Positions 25,610-34,983 of a stretch of DNA of 64,000 bases are shown here, one piece after another. Under the pieces are notes generated by a model. That model saw only the letters and a list, made by a program, of their open reading frames with translations, was not told the DNA's origin and did not search any database. This DNA is from Croceivirga sp009797885 (GTDB taxonomy: Bacteria; Bacteroidota; Bacteroidia; Flavobacteriales; Flavobacteriaceae): assembly GCA_045866215.1 (NCBI GenBank), contig AP035880.1, forward strand, positions 4,898,001-4,962,000. Reading direction: 5' to 3'. The position numbers were made by a program, and so were the translations under genes. How positions within the stretch are numbered: position 1 is the first letter of the stretch; each line of letters opens with the position of its first letter.

Positions 25610-27844
25610 TTATCCGATTATTTCTTGTTTTTTAGGTTTTAATAGCTCTGGAAACTTGGCGAAGGGCTGTTTATAGAGACGGTTCCCGGTGGCTGCTTTT
25701 AAGGCATTGGCCACGGCCCCACCAGCTGGAGGCAAGGTGGGTTCACCTAGTCCTGTGGGTGCAATTTCGTTCGCTATGAAATGGGTCTCCACCATAGGTG
25801 CTTCCTTGATCCGTATCAATCGGTAACGGTCGTAATTGCTGGCAAGGGGTTTTCCGTTCTCAAAACCAAAATCACCATACATGGCATGTCCAATACCATC
25901 CAATACACCTCCTTCAATCTGATTTAAAGCCCCCAAAGGATTGACCACAATTCCACAATCCACAACGCAGGTTACTTTCTTGATCACGGGCTGTCCGTTT
26001 TCAATCTCAACATCGGCCACCTCCGCAACGTGGGTATTGTGGCAATAGTAATTCACAAAACCCTGATAGACATTGCTGGGTTTTGTTCCCCAACCAGATT
26101 TCTCAACAGCGGTCTCGATTACCTTGATCATGCGTTCCGGGGAATATTGAATACGTTCATCCGCCTCGGCGTCCACTTTTTTAAGTAGATTAATACGCAT
26201 TTGAACTTTGTCCACATCCATTAACTCTGCCAGCTCGTCAAAGAAACTCTGCTCCGCGAAAGCCAGGAAATTAGTGTAGGGCGCACGCCAGGCACCGGTG
26301 GTAATATTACTTTTATACACGGCGGCATCCACTTTATAGTTTGCGATGGCACCCGCCGGGAAAAAGTTGGGGATGAGTCCGTACATATTGGAGTTTACGG
26401 CTGCTTCCTTTAAATGGTATGCCGTCACCTTCCCGTCTTTAACCCCTGCTTTAATCCGATACTTCAGGGCCATGCGGTAGATACCATCATTCATATCATC
26501 CTCACGGGTATAGACCACTTTGACCGGTTTTCTGATCTTGTCCGCAATTTCTGCTGCCTCCAACACAAAATCCCCATATAACCTTCGTCCAAAACCGCCT
26601 CCTTGTCGGGTCATTTCCAACTCTATTTCTTCCGGCTTTCTATCAAGCATTGCCGAAACGGCACCTGCTTTCCATGCCGGTGTTTGTATAGGGCCGACCA
26701 AATGCACTTTCTCATCTGTGATATGGGCATAAAAATTCATGGGCTCCATGCAATTATGGGGAAGGAATGGTGCTTCATACGTGCGCTCAAGAATTTGATC
26801 GGCCTCGGCAAAGGCCTTTTCCACATTGCCATCCTCACGCATGGTATTGAATTCCTTGCCATCCAATAGTTCGTTCATTACCTTATCGTGGTCTTCCGTA
26901 CTTTCCATCTTTACATCGTCTTCCCAGGCCGCCTCAATGCTCTCTTTTGCTTTGAAGGCCTGCCAGGTGGTCTTCGCAATCACGACTACCTTATCACTGG
27001 TGGAAAGAATATTGGCAATGTTGGGTTGTGCTTCAACAAGTTTTCTGGCTTTATCACCAATGGTCAGTACGTCCAAAACACCGGGCATTGCTTTTGCTTC
27101 GCTGGCATCAAAGGAAGTTAGTTTCTGCCCAAATGCCGGTGGCCTGAGTACCGCGGCATAGACCATGCCTTCTGTTTTGTAGTCCAACCCAAATAAAGGT
27201 TTCCCCGTAATGATTTCATCAATATCAACGTTCTGGGCGTCCTTACCAATAATTTTATAATCCTTGGGTTTTTTCAACGTAACGTTTTCCGGAATCTCCA
27301 ATTGGGCAGCCTCGGTCACTACATCCCCATAGCCCAAGGTTTCCCCATTTGGATTGGTAATCACACCTTCACTGACCGTGCATTGGGAAGCGTCCACTCC
27401 CCAGCGCGCCGCAGCTGCATTGACCAACATCTGTTTGGCCGTGGCCCCGGTCTGCCGAAGGGCATCCCAACCATGTCTAAGGGATTGACTTCCCCCAGCT
27501 ACCTGCCTTTCAAAGTTTTCCGTATCCAATTTCCCCTGGACCACGTGTACATTTTTCCAAGCCACGTCCAATTCTTCCGCGATGATCATGGGCATGGAGG
27601 TTTTTACACCCTGTCCAATCTCTGGATTGGGGGAAAAAATGGTGACCACCCCATTTTCAGCTATTTTGATAAAAGCGTTGAAATCTTTATAATCCAAGTT
27701 GGAAAGATCTACGGGTGGTTCTATAGTCACTTGCGGTTTACACGCCTGAAATAGGTTGAAACCGATCAACATTCCGCCTCCGGCCAAACCTGTGGTCCGC
27801 ATGAAGGCCCTTCTGCTAAATGCCATTTTAGTATTTGTTGCCAT
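25610..27844 (-). CDS. molybdopterin-binding subunit of an exported aldehyde/N-heterocycle oxidase
   Basis: 744 residues, IorB-like (isoquinoline 1-oxidoreductase beta) subunit of the xanthine oxidase family. A twin-arginine signal, SRRAFMRTTGLAGG, precedes a lipobox-like FQAC, so the folded enzyme is sent out by Tat and may be lipid-anchored. Cofactor motifs include EIGQGVKTSMPMIIAEEL, RQGGGFGRRLYGDFVLEAAE, TGAWRAPYTNFLAFAEQSF and the late GGVLDGIGHAMYGDF and LGEPTLPPAGGAVANALKAA; the glutamate in LGEPTLPP is the catalytic base of the family. The second possible start (27826) directly precedes the twin arginines. The substrate is unknown. Confidence 0.93.
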   Translation of the reverse strand: MATNTKMAFSRRAFMRTTGLAGGGMLIGFNLFQACKPQVTIEPPVDLSNLDYKDFNAFIKIAENGVVTIFSPNPEIGQGVKTSMPMIIAEELDVAWKNVHVVQGKLDTENFERQVAGGSQSLRHGWDALRQTGATAKQMLVNAAAARWGVDASQCTVSEGVITNPNGETLGYGDVVTEAAQLEIPENVTLKKPKDYKIIGKDAQNVDIDEIITGKPLFGLDYKTEGMVYAAVLRPPAFGQKLTSFDASEAKAMPGVLDVLTIGDKARKLVEAQPNIANILSTSDKVVVIAKTTWQAFKAKESIEAAWEDDVKMESTEDHDKVMNELLDGKEFNTMREDGNVEKAFAEADQILERTYEAPFLPHNCMEPMNFYAHITDEKVHLVGPIQTPAWKAGAVSAMLDRKPEEIELEMTRQGGGFGRRLYGDFVLEAAEIADKIRKPVKVVYTREDDMNDGIYRMALKYRIKAGVKDGKVTAYHLKEAAVNSNMYGLIPNFFPAGAIANYKVDAAVYKSNITTGAWRAPYTNFLAFAEQSFFDELAELMDVDKVQMRINLLKKVDAEADERIQYSPERMIKVIETAVEKSGWGTKPSNVYQGFVNYYCHNTHVAEVADVEIENGQPVIKKVTCVVDCGIVVNPLGALNQIEGGVLDGIGHAMYGDFGFENGKPLASNYDRYRLIRIKEAPMVETHFIANEIAPTGLGEPTLPPAGGAVANALKAATGNRLYKQPFAKFPELLKPKKQEIIG

Positions 27845-27862
27845 CTGAATTCCTTGTTTGGG

Positions 27863-28324
27863 TTAACGCATGTTTTCAGCAGCTTTTTCAACTGCCCTAT
27901 AGATTCGGTTGTAACTGGCACACCTACAAATATTGCCGTTCATGGCATTTTTGATTTCTTCCTCGGTTGGATTGGGATTGCGTTCCAAGAATGCGGAAGC
28001 CGTCATGATCTGTCCCGCTTGGCAATATCCACATTGTGGAACGTCAATTTCTTTCCAGGCTTGTTGAACAGGATGTTCTCCAAATTCCGATAGGCCTTCA
28101 ATGGTAGTGATGGATTTTCCTTCCACCTGTTCCAGGGTCATGGTACAACTCCGCATGGCCGTTCCATCTACATGGACCGTACAGGAGCCACATACACTTA
28201 TTCCACAACCATACTTTGTTCCAACTAGGTCTAAATGATCCCGCAGTACCCAAAGTAAAGGGGTATCTGCAGCTACATCAACGGATTGGGATACTCCGTT
28301 AACTGTAATTTGATACGTTGGCAT
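27863..28324 (-). CDS. 2Fe-2S subunit of the molybdenum hydroxylase
   Basis: 153 residues, IorA-like. N-terminal plant-type cluster: YGCGISVCGSCTVHVDG plus a later cysteine (MRSCTM). C-terminal all-helical cluster: CGYCQAGQIM and NGNICRCASYNRI. It carries electrons away from the molybdenum site and is probably exported bound to the Tat-signal subunit, since it has no signal of its own. First gene of a twelve-gene minus-strand operon. Confidence 0.95.
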   Translation of the reverse strand: MPTYQITVNGVSQSVDVAADTPLLWVLRDHLDLVGTKYGCGISVCGSCTVHVDGTAMRSCTMTLEQVEGKSITTIEGLSEFGEHPVQQAWKEIDVPQCGYCQAGQIMTASAFLERNPNPTEEEIKNAMNGNICRCASYNRIYRAVEKAAENMR

Positions 28325-28707
28325 AGCTTTTTGATTTTTGTTCTCCTGTTGAAGGTACCAAAATTTGAAGTTGCCCTGCCTTTTTTAACCGTAGAAGGAC
28401 GGCTTTTAACTTTTTTTTACGAACCCTCTTTATGGATAAGGCCTCTAAATGAAAGCTGATGCCACGGCCCTAGGCCTTGCGTGTAAAACCCTATTCCGTT
28501 TACTTTGGACATGCCCAGGTGAAGGCCCAAGCCTTTGGATATAAAAATAGTCCAAGACCGGCGTCCCCTTCCATTGGATATCCCAGAACCCTTTTTGAAT
28601 TCAATGCAAGAATCCCTGTCTTTTCTTTTTTCGATTTTTTTAGGTATTTTGTTGCAACTGGATTTACGTTCAAAATCTTGCGTAATAGTATTTAAGTTCA
28701 CTTCCAT
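28325..28707. other. intergenic region between divergent operons
   Basis: 383 bp separating the molybdenum-hydroxylase operon (minus) from the glucan-locus regulator (plus). It must hold both promoters, but I see no convincing TTG/TAnnTTTG pair. A 96-codon minus frame (28417-28707) runs through it; its composition (Lys/Arg/Gly-rich, no hydrophobic core) is not protein-like. Confidence 0.5.
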
Positions 28708-31500
28708 TTGAAAAATACACTCTGGATTACCTGTCTATTGTTTTGGGGCCTCAATGCCCAGGAACTTCCTCCAATCCAAAATTTTTATCCCAAGGATTAT
28801 CAGGGCGAAAATCAAAATTGGGCCATTTCACAGTCTACGGAAAAACTGATTTATGTTGCCAACAGCAAAGGCTTACTGGAATATAATGGTGCGAATTGGA
28901 CACTCTACCCCTCTCCCAATGAAACCATCATGCGATCCGTTCGGGTGGTAAGGGACCGGATTTATACGGGTTGCTTTATGGAATTCGGTTATTGGAAAAG
29001 GGATGCCCTGGGCAGCCTGGTGTATACTTCTTTGTCAAAAAACATGGCAGTGGACCTTATTGAAGATGAAGAGTTCTGGGAGATTTTTGAAGTGGAGGAT
29101 TATATGGTCTTCCAATCGCTAAAACGCATCTATATCTACAATGTGGATGACGGTTCCGTGAATACAATCGAATCGAACAGTACCATTACCAAAATGTTTC
29201 GAGTAGATGAAGATATCTATTTCCAAAGGATGGGACAGGGCCTGTACAAAATAGAGTCGGGCAGGGATTTTTTGGTTTTCAACGATGACATTGTAAAAAA
29301 CGATGAAGTCATTCATGTTTTTCCCGCCGAAAATGATTTGTTGGTCCTCACCAAGAACAACGGATTTTATAGGCAAAAAGATAGTGTGTTGGTTGCCTCC
29401 GAAAACTTTCCCAATACCTATTTATCGCAGCTAAGTTTGTACGATGGCGTTCAACTGGAAGATGAAAGCTATATTTTGGGCACCATATCCAATGGGCTAA
29501 TCTACCTCAACAATAATGGGGAACTGCGTTATCAGATAGATCAGGATGAGGGCTTACCCAACAATACGGTTTTGTCCCTTTTTGAAGATATGGACAGAAA
29601 TATTTGGCTGGGCTTGGATCATGGTATCAGTTATGTCAATATAGAAGCGCCCTATAAGGTTTTTAATGATTTTAAAGGAGTGTTGGGCAGTGTTTATGCC
29701 TCATCGATCCATGAAGGAAAACTATACCTGGGAACAAATCAGGGTCTTTTTTACAGGGAATTGGATAACACCAAGGATTTTGAACTCATCAATGGAACAC
29801 AGGGTCAGGTTTGGTGTTTGGAAAAGCTCGATGGCAAACTGTTCTGCGGGCATAACTCAGGTACCTTTCTGGTCAATGGGAACAAGGTTCAAAAAATAGC
29901 CTCCGTTCAAGGGACCTGGGACATTGCCGAGTTGAAGGACAAACCAAATTTATTGCTTCAGGGAAATTATGATGGACTCTATATCCTGGAGAAATCAAAG
30001 AACTCTTGGCGTCTGCGGAACAAGATCAAAGGGTTCAACAATAGCTCGCGTTATTTTGAAACCCTGGGAACCCAAATCCTGGTAAACCATGAGTATAATG
30101 GCGTCTTTAAGATAACGGTGGACAGCACATTTTCCGAGCTTGGGGACATGAAAATCGATACCGTGATAAAAGGTTCCAATTCCGGTATTGTGAAATATAA
30201 CGGAAAGCTCTTCTATGCGTACAAAAAGGGAATTTTTGAGTATGGGGAAACCAATGGGGATTTTCAGAGGGATAGCGTTCTAAGTACCATTTATACGGAA
30301 GACGAATACGAATCCGGAAAACTCATTGTGGATGAAAGTGATAATACCTTATGGGTATTCACCAATTCCAATATAAGCTATGTCACCCCAGTACGCCTTA
30401 CCAGGGCCGCCAGAATTAAGCGTATCCCCTTGACAAAGGAGATGCGGGAAGGGATTTTGGGATACGAAAATATTACGAGATTGGACGATTCCGGAAATTA
30501 TCTCCTGGGAAAAACCTCTGGATATATGACCTTTAATCTCAATGGGATTGTCCCGCGTGATTTTCGTATTTACTTGGCCAATGTTTCCAATGGCATCGCA
30601 AAAGGCGAGGAAGCGTTAAGGGACAAATCGCAGAAAGGCAATTTTAAGAGTCATGAAAACAATCTGGGATTTTCCTTTTATGCCCCGGAGTACCATAAAT
30701 ACTTGAACACCCAATATCAATACAGATTGCAGGGACTTTATGACAGTTGGAGCGACTGGTCGCAAGACCACGAGGCCTACTTCGAAAACCTACCCTTTGG
30801 AGACTATGTATTCCATGTGCGCGCAAAGATTGGGGATACCGTTTCTGAAAACAAGGCCTCTTACTCCTTTTCCGTAGCCAAGCCATGGTATATCTCAAAT
30901 ACCATGATTGTCCTCTATATACTGGGAATACTCCTGTTTTCATTGTTTATGCATACGCTCTACAGACGGTATTACAAAATACAACGTCAAAAGCTTATAG
31001 AGAAGAACCAAAAGGAATTGGAGTTCGCACAGGTTCAAAATGAGAAAGAGATCATTAGGATAAAAAACAAGCAATTGGAGTTGGAAAACAAGAATAAGGG
31101 TAAGGAATTGGCGGCGTCCACAATGAATATCATCAAGAAAAATGAGTTGCTGACCAATATAAAGAACGAACTAAAGACCATTAGGGACCAGAACATCGTT
31201 AAGCCCGTAATCAAGATCATTGACAATAGTCTAAACCAGAATGACGATTGGGAACTTTTTCAGGAGGCATTTAACAATGCCGACAGTGAATTTTTGAAGA
31301 ATATCAAAAAAATGCATCCTTCCCTATCCCCTAACGATCTTAAATTATGTGCCTACTTAAGACTGAATCTTTCTTCCAAGGAAATAGCCCAATTATTGAA
31401 CATATCCCCCAAAAGTGTCGAAATCAAACGTTATAGGTTGCGAAAAAAACTGGATTTGCAACACGAAGACAATCTCGTGAACTATATTCTGGAGTTATGA
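28708..31500 (+). CDS. membrane-bound LuxR-type sensor regulator of the glucan locus
   Basis: 930 residues. The start is TTG at 28708, the only one that gives a full signal peptide (NTLWITCLLFWGLNAQ); an in-frame TAA lies 15 bp upstream. Order: signal peptide; a periplasmic propeller of regulator-propeller repeats (about 30-650; GLPNNTVLSLFEDMDRNIWL, LWVFTNSNISYV); a Y_Y_Y domain (about 660-735, YQYRLQGLYDSWSDWSQDHE); one transmembrane helix (TMIVLYILGILLFSLFMHTL, about 740-760); a charged coiled coil to about 830; and a C-terminal LuxR-type HTH (LCAYLRLNLSSKEIAQLLNI, SPKSVEIKRYRLRKKL). There is no kinase or receiver, so it should sense a glycan outside and bind DNA directly. It lies upstream of the glucan genes. 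Confidence 0.88.
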   Translation: MKNTLWITCLLFWGLNAQELPPIQNFYPKDYQGENQNWAISQSTEKLIYVANSKGLLEYNGANWTLYPSPNETIMRSVRVVRDRIYTGCFMEFGYWKRDALGSLVYTSLSKNMAVDLIEDEEFWEIFEVEDYMVFQSLKRIYIYNVDDGSVNTIESNSTITKMFRVDEDIYFQRMGQGLYKIESGRDFLVFNDDIVKNDEVIHVFPAENDLLVLTKNNGFYRQKDSVLVASENFPNTYLSQLSLYDGVQLEDESYILGTISNGLIYLNNNGELRYQIDQDEGLPNNTVLSLFEDMDRNIWLGLDHGISYVNIEAPYKVFNDFKGVLGSVYASSIHEGKLYLGTNQGLFYRELDNTKDFELINGTQGQVWCLEKLDGKLFCGHNSGTFLVNGNKVQKIASVQGTWDIAELKDKPNLLLQGNYDGLYILEKSKNSWRLRNKIKGFNNSSRYFETLGTQILVNHEYNGVFKITVDSTFSELGDMKIDTVIKGSNSGIVKYNGKLFYAYKKGIFEYGETNGDFQRDSVLSTIYTEDEYESGKLIVDESDNTLWVFTNSNISYVTPVRLTRAARIKRIPLTKEMREGILGYENITRLDDSGNYLLGKTSGYMTFNLNGIVPRDFRIYLANVSNGIAKGEEALRDKSQKGNFKSHENNLGFSFYAPEYHKYLNTQYQYRLQGLYDSWSDWSQDHEAYFENLPFGDYVFHVRAKIGDTVSENKASYSFSVAKPWYISNTMIVLYILGILLFSLFMHTLYRRYYKIQRQKLIEKNQKELEFAQVQNEKEIIRIKNKQLELENKNKGKELAASTMNIIKKNELLTNIKNELKTIRDQNIVKPVIKIIDNSLNQNDDWELFQEAFNNADSEFLKNIKKMHPSLSPNDLKLCAYLRLNLSSKEIAQLLNISPKSVEIKRYRLRKKLDLQHEDNLVNYILEL

Positions 31501-31502
31501 TA

Positions 31503-31553
31503 ACCTTAACATAATTTTTTGAAACCTTAACAAACGCCCTACCTACCTTAACA
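31503..31553 (+). promoter_or_regulatory. three direct repeats of ACCTTAACA at 21-bp spacing
   Basis: ACCTTAACA occurs at 31503, 31524 and 31545, exactly two helical turns apart, in the gap between the regulator and the first glucan gene. The middle copy is identical in the preceding base to the first. Equal phasing places all copies on one DNA face, as for an activator array. Confidence 0.5.
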
Positions 31554-31770
31554 ATACCTCTACAAACCCGTTTTTGCACCTTCTATTTACCACTACGGTA
31601 CACTTTTTAACATTTGTTGAAAACCCTTCAAATACAGTAGCTCAAAAGGTTTTGTAATATCAAATTGATAGAATTACGGTTCTTTTTTTAACATGTATGC
31701 TTTTTGTAGTGGTTGATTTTATGGTATCCGCATTTTTTGCTCATAAGTTTAGTACATCAAAAAATGCTCA

Positions 31771-34700
31771 ATGGATACGATTCAGAAAAAATTACTCAAA
31801 CTCACTTTTCTCTTATTCACAACGATTGCCTTTACACAGACCGATAAGGTAATGGTTGTGGATGAAGGGGGAGGTCCAAAGTTGGTGGTCAATGGGAAGG
31901 ATTTTATGATCAATGGGATGAACTGGGATTACATACCCATTGGAACCAACACCGTGAACGCCGCTTTTTGGAAAAAATCCGATGATATCATCAAAGCGGG
32001 ATTGGATACGGAAATGTCCCTCTTGAAAAATATGGGGGTAAATGTCATTCGTCAATATACCGGAGTACCCGCTAAATGGATTCGGTACATCTATGAGAAT
32101 TACGGGATTTACACGATGTTGAACCATTCCTTTGGGCGCTACGGCCTTACCCTGAATGGTGTTTGGACTCCCGTGACCATTTATGATGACCCAACAACCG
32201 TAGATTTTTTGATGTCAGAAATGGAACAATTGGTCCGGGATTACAAGAATACACCAGGACTCCTCATGTATTTACTGGGAAATGAGAACAATTATGGTCT
32301 ATTCTGGGCGGGAGCCGAAACCGAGGATTTCCCGGATGATGAGGGCAGAATACAGTTTATAGGGGAAAGCAGGGGAAGGCCCATGTACAGGTTGATGAAT
32401 GAGGCTGCTAAAATGATGAAGGAGATGGATGCATCACATCCTGTGGCGATATGCAATGGAGATGTATTGTTCATAGATATTGTAGCCGAGGAGTGTAAAG
32501 ACGTGGACATCTACGGAACCAATACCTACAGAGGTCTTTCTTTTGGTGATATGTTCCAAGTGGTCAAGGACAAATTGAACAAACCCATAATGTTTACTGA
32601 ATTTGGTGCGGATGCCTACAATGCCATGGAAAACAAGGAAGACCAGTTTTCCCAGGCCTATTATATGGTGGGCAATTGGAAAGAGATTTATGAGAATGCC
32701 GCAGGACTTGGAAAAGTAGGAAATTCCATTGGTGGTTTTACCTTTCAATTCAGTGATGGTTGGTGGAAATTTGGTTTTGATGATAGAAAAAATGCCGATG
32801 TTCATGACAACAATGCCTCATGGTCCAATGGAGGATATGCCAGGGATTTGGCCGCCCCCGGTGCCAACAATATGAACGAGGAATGGTTTGGTATCTGTGC
32901 CAAAGGTGCCACAAACCCCAGGGGACTCTATGAACTTTACCCCAGGGCCGCTTATTATGCATTGAAAGAGGCACATCAATTGGATCCCTATGGGGAAGGC
33001 GTGAATCTTGACTTTGTCCAGAGCCATTTTAACAATATTCAATTAATGGATGCCGTACTCAAGGCACGCGGGGATAAAGCTGCACTTAGCGGTGAGGATA
33101 GTAAGATGCTCCGCATCAGTAACCTTCAGGCAAAGCTTGCCACTTTTAGCACCGGGGGCAGTCTTATCACCACTCCGGACAATGCTGATCCGAACAATCC
33201 CAACACGTTTCCCAACCAATTGGGATTTGACCATATGCAATCCTATTTTGTTGGTGTGGAAGGCAACCCAGCTTCCAATATGCGGGCCGAGGTAAACGTA
33301 AACGTCGTTGGAAATGTTGCCCAAAACCCAATCAACGAGCTTTTTTATGAGAACAATTCACGTCCCATTGATGTCAGTACCGATCGTGGGGATGTTATTG
33401 TTTCGGACGTCAATAGGGTTCGGATCTATCAAGCGGAATTTGAGTGGAACGCCAAGGAATTCGATTTAAGGGGATTTTATAGAACGGGACATTATCATTG
33501 GGGGTATGAAGGCGATTTTTTTGGCTTCTATCCTGAAGCCAATTATGGCCCCAACCTGGATATCTACAACGGGGAAATTCTTGGGGCAGAACTGGATGGC
33601 AAAGGGCCCTTAAAGGGCCTAAAGGTTGCTTTGGGCCCCCAACTTTGGTGGGGTTCAAATCCAACCATGCTCTTTAAGTACCAAAAGCACATCGGAAAAT
33701 TTGATGTCACCGGTATTTATCATAGGGACTTTGAAACAAACATCTCATTTGATGACACTGGACGCCGGGTTTTGGATATAAACCAATTGCGAAGTGGTGT
33801 CGTACCGCCCTGGCCAACGGAAAGGGCTTCCCTCGCCATAGAACGGGAATTTGGAAAATTTGGGGTCATGGTTGGAGGAATTTGGGCAGGAAGCCCCTTG
33901 AACGGCACATCGTTCCAAGACGTTAGGGGTACGCCAGGAAACTATGTGATTTTTGAAGATAGGATCCAGTCCAGCGATAATTGGGGGGGCAAAGCGAAAA
34001 TCACCTATGAAGGTGGTAAGTTCAATTGGTATGGCCAAGCCTCGGCAATGGGATTGATTGCCAATGGTGGAGCGGACCAAACACTCACCTTTACCGGTTG
34101 GAAATTGAGGGATACGGGAAGTGGTAACGTAACCAGTGTATTTTCTGGATTTACGTTCGCTGCGGGAAATTTCCAGATTGCTCCCAACTTCATGTGGCAA
34201 AAACCATTGGTAGAGGCCATCCCTCAAGATGTGCAAGCGCCAGGCCGATTACGAAACATTATTGACGATCCTTTTGCAGTGCGTTGGAATCGAGAAACCA
34301 CCGCAGGTGAGATACTATTTACCTATGACCCAACTCCGGGCACTTGGATGTACGAATGGGACAATGATCGTGCCGAAGATGCCGAGTTTGCCATGAACTT
34401 AGGTTTTGTCTATCGTCGTCTGCCAACCACCATGGATGCACATATAGGATTTTTAGCCGACCGGACCATCTTTTCCTTTCCAAATTCGGCACCGGCGGAA
34501 GACCTTTGGGAAGTACATTCTAGAATGGTTTCCAAAATTGGCCCGGATTTCGGCATGGTCGGTAATTTTTACTACGGGAACGGACAGGGAAATGGGGATT
34601 CAGATCGATTGATCAAGCGGTTTGGCGGTGATGTTCGCATACTTTATAAAAACTTCAAATTACATTACGAGCAAAAAATTAACGATTGGGGACCTTATGA

Positions 34701-34971
34701 TTACCACCGCGACTTTAACTTAACGTTCCCCGTGCAATTGATGCTGGACCTCTCCACTACCCTGGGCAAACCGGACTGGTTTATTCTACCAAGTACACAG
34801 ATAGGGATACGGGGCATATGGCGATCCTTGGATGAATTCTCACCACGGTATGCACCAACCGCCGTTCCGCCCAACACATTTCAGCGAGAGCCCATTCTGA
34901 GTCCTGTAGGATTTGATAACGGTAATGAGTGGGAAATCATGACGTACATACATATCAATATTGGGAAATAA
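31771..34971 (+). CDS. clan GH-A glycosidase fused to an outer-membrane beta-barrel
   Basis: 1066 residues with a signal peptide (LTFLLFTTIAFTQ). Residues 30-410 form a (beta/alpha)8 glycosidase similar to the GH2 catalytic domain: NGMNWDYIPIGTN, LLMYLLGNENNYGLFW with E172 as acid/base, and KPIMFTEFGADAYNA with E277 as nucleophile. Residues about 490-1066 alternate short strands with aromatic girdles (GFYRTGHYHWGYEGDFFGFY, FDVTGIYHRDFETNISF, ATLGK-type turns) and end WEIMTYIHINIGK, the pattern of an outer-membrane barrel of porin size. With both barrel ends in the periplasm, the enzyme would sit below the pore. It is the first gene of the locus and may replace SusC as the entry route. The exact GH family is uncertain. 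Confidence 0.75.
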   Translation: MDTIQKKLLKLTFLLFTTIAFTQTDKVMVVDEGGGPKLVVNGKDFMINGMNWDYIPIGTNTVNAAFWKKSDDIIKAGLDTEMSLLKNMGVNVIRQYTGVPAKWIRYIYENYGIYTMLNHSFGRYGLTLNGVWTPVTIYDDPTTVDFLMSEMEQLVRDYKNTPGLLMYLLGNENNYGLFWAGAETEDFPDDEGRIQFIGESRGRPMYRLMNEAAKMMKEMDASHPVAICNGDVLFIDIVAEECKDVDIYGTNTYRGLSFGDMFQVVKDKLNKPIMFTEFGADAYNAMENKEDQFSQAYYMVGNWKEIYENAAGLGKVGNSIGGFTFQFSDGWWKFGFDDRKNADVHDNNASWSNGGYARDLAAPGANNMNEEWFGICAKGATNPRGLYELYPRAAYYALKEAHQLDPYGEGVNLDFVQSHFNNIQLMDAVLKARGDKAALSGEDSKMLRISNLQAKLATFSTGGSLITTPDNADPNNPNTFPNQLGFDHMQSYFVGVEGNPASNMRAEVNVNVVGNVAQNPINELFYENNSRPIDVSTDRGDVIVSDVNRVRIYQAEFEWNAKEFDLRGFYRTGHYHWGYEGDFFGFYPEANYGPNLDIYNGEILGAELDGKGPLKGLKVALGPQLWWGSNPTMLFKYQKHIGKFDVTGIYHRDFETNISFDDTGRRVLDINQLRSGVVPPWPTERASLAIEREFGKFGVMVGGIWAGSPLNGTSFQDVRGTPGNYVIFEDRIQSSDNWGGKAKITYEGGKFNWYGQASAMGLIANGGADQTLTFTGWKLRDTGSGNVTSVFSGFTFAAGNFQIAPNFMWQKPLVEAIPQDVQAPGRLRNIIDDPFAVRWNRETTAGEILFTYDPTPGTWMYEWDNDRAEDAEFAMNLGFVYRRLPTTMDAHIGFLADRTIFSFPNSAPAEDLWEVHSRMVSKIGPDFGMVGNFYYGNGQGNGDSDRLIKRFGGDVRILYKNFKLHYEQKINDWGPYDYHRDFNLTFPVQLMLDLSTTLGKPDWFILPSTQIGIRGIWRSLDEFSPRYAPTAVPPNTFQREPILSPVGFDNGNEWEIMTYIHINIGK

Positions 34972-34983
34972 AAAGATAGCACT

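Noticed and set aside
28417..28707. A 96-codon minus-strand frame between the divergent operons
   Set aside because: Its composition is not protein-like, it shows no motif, and it fills a region that must hold promoters.
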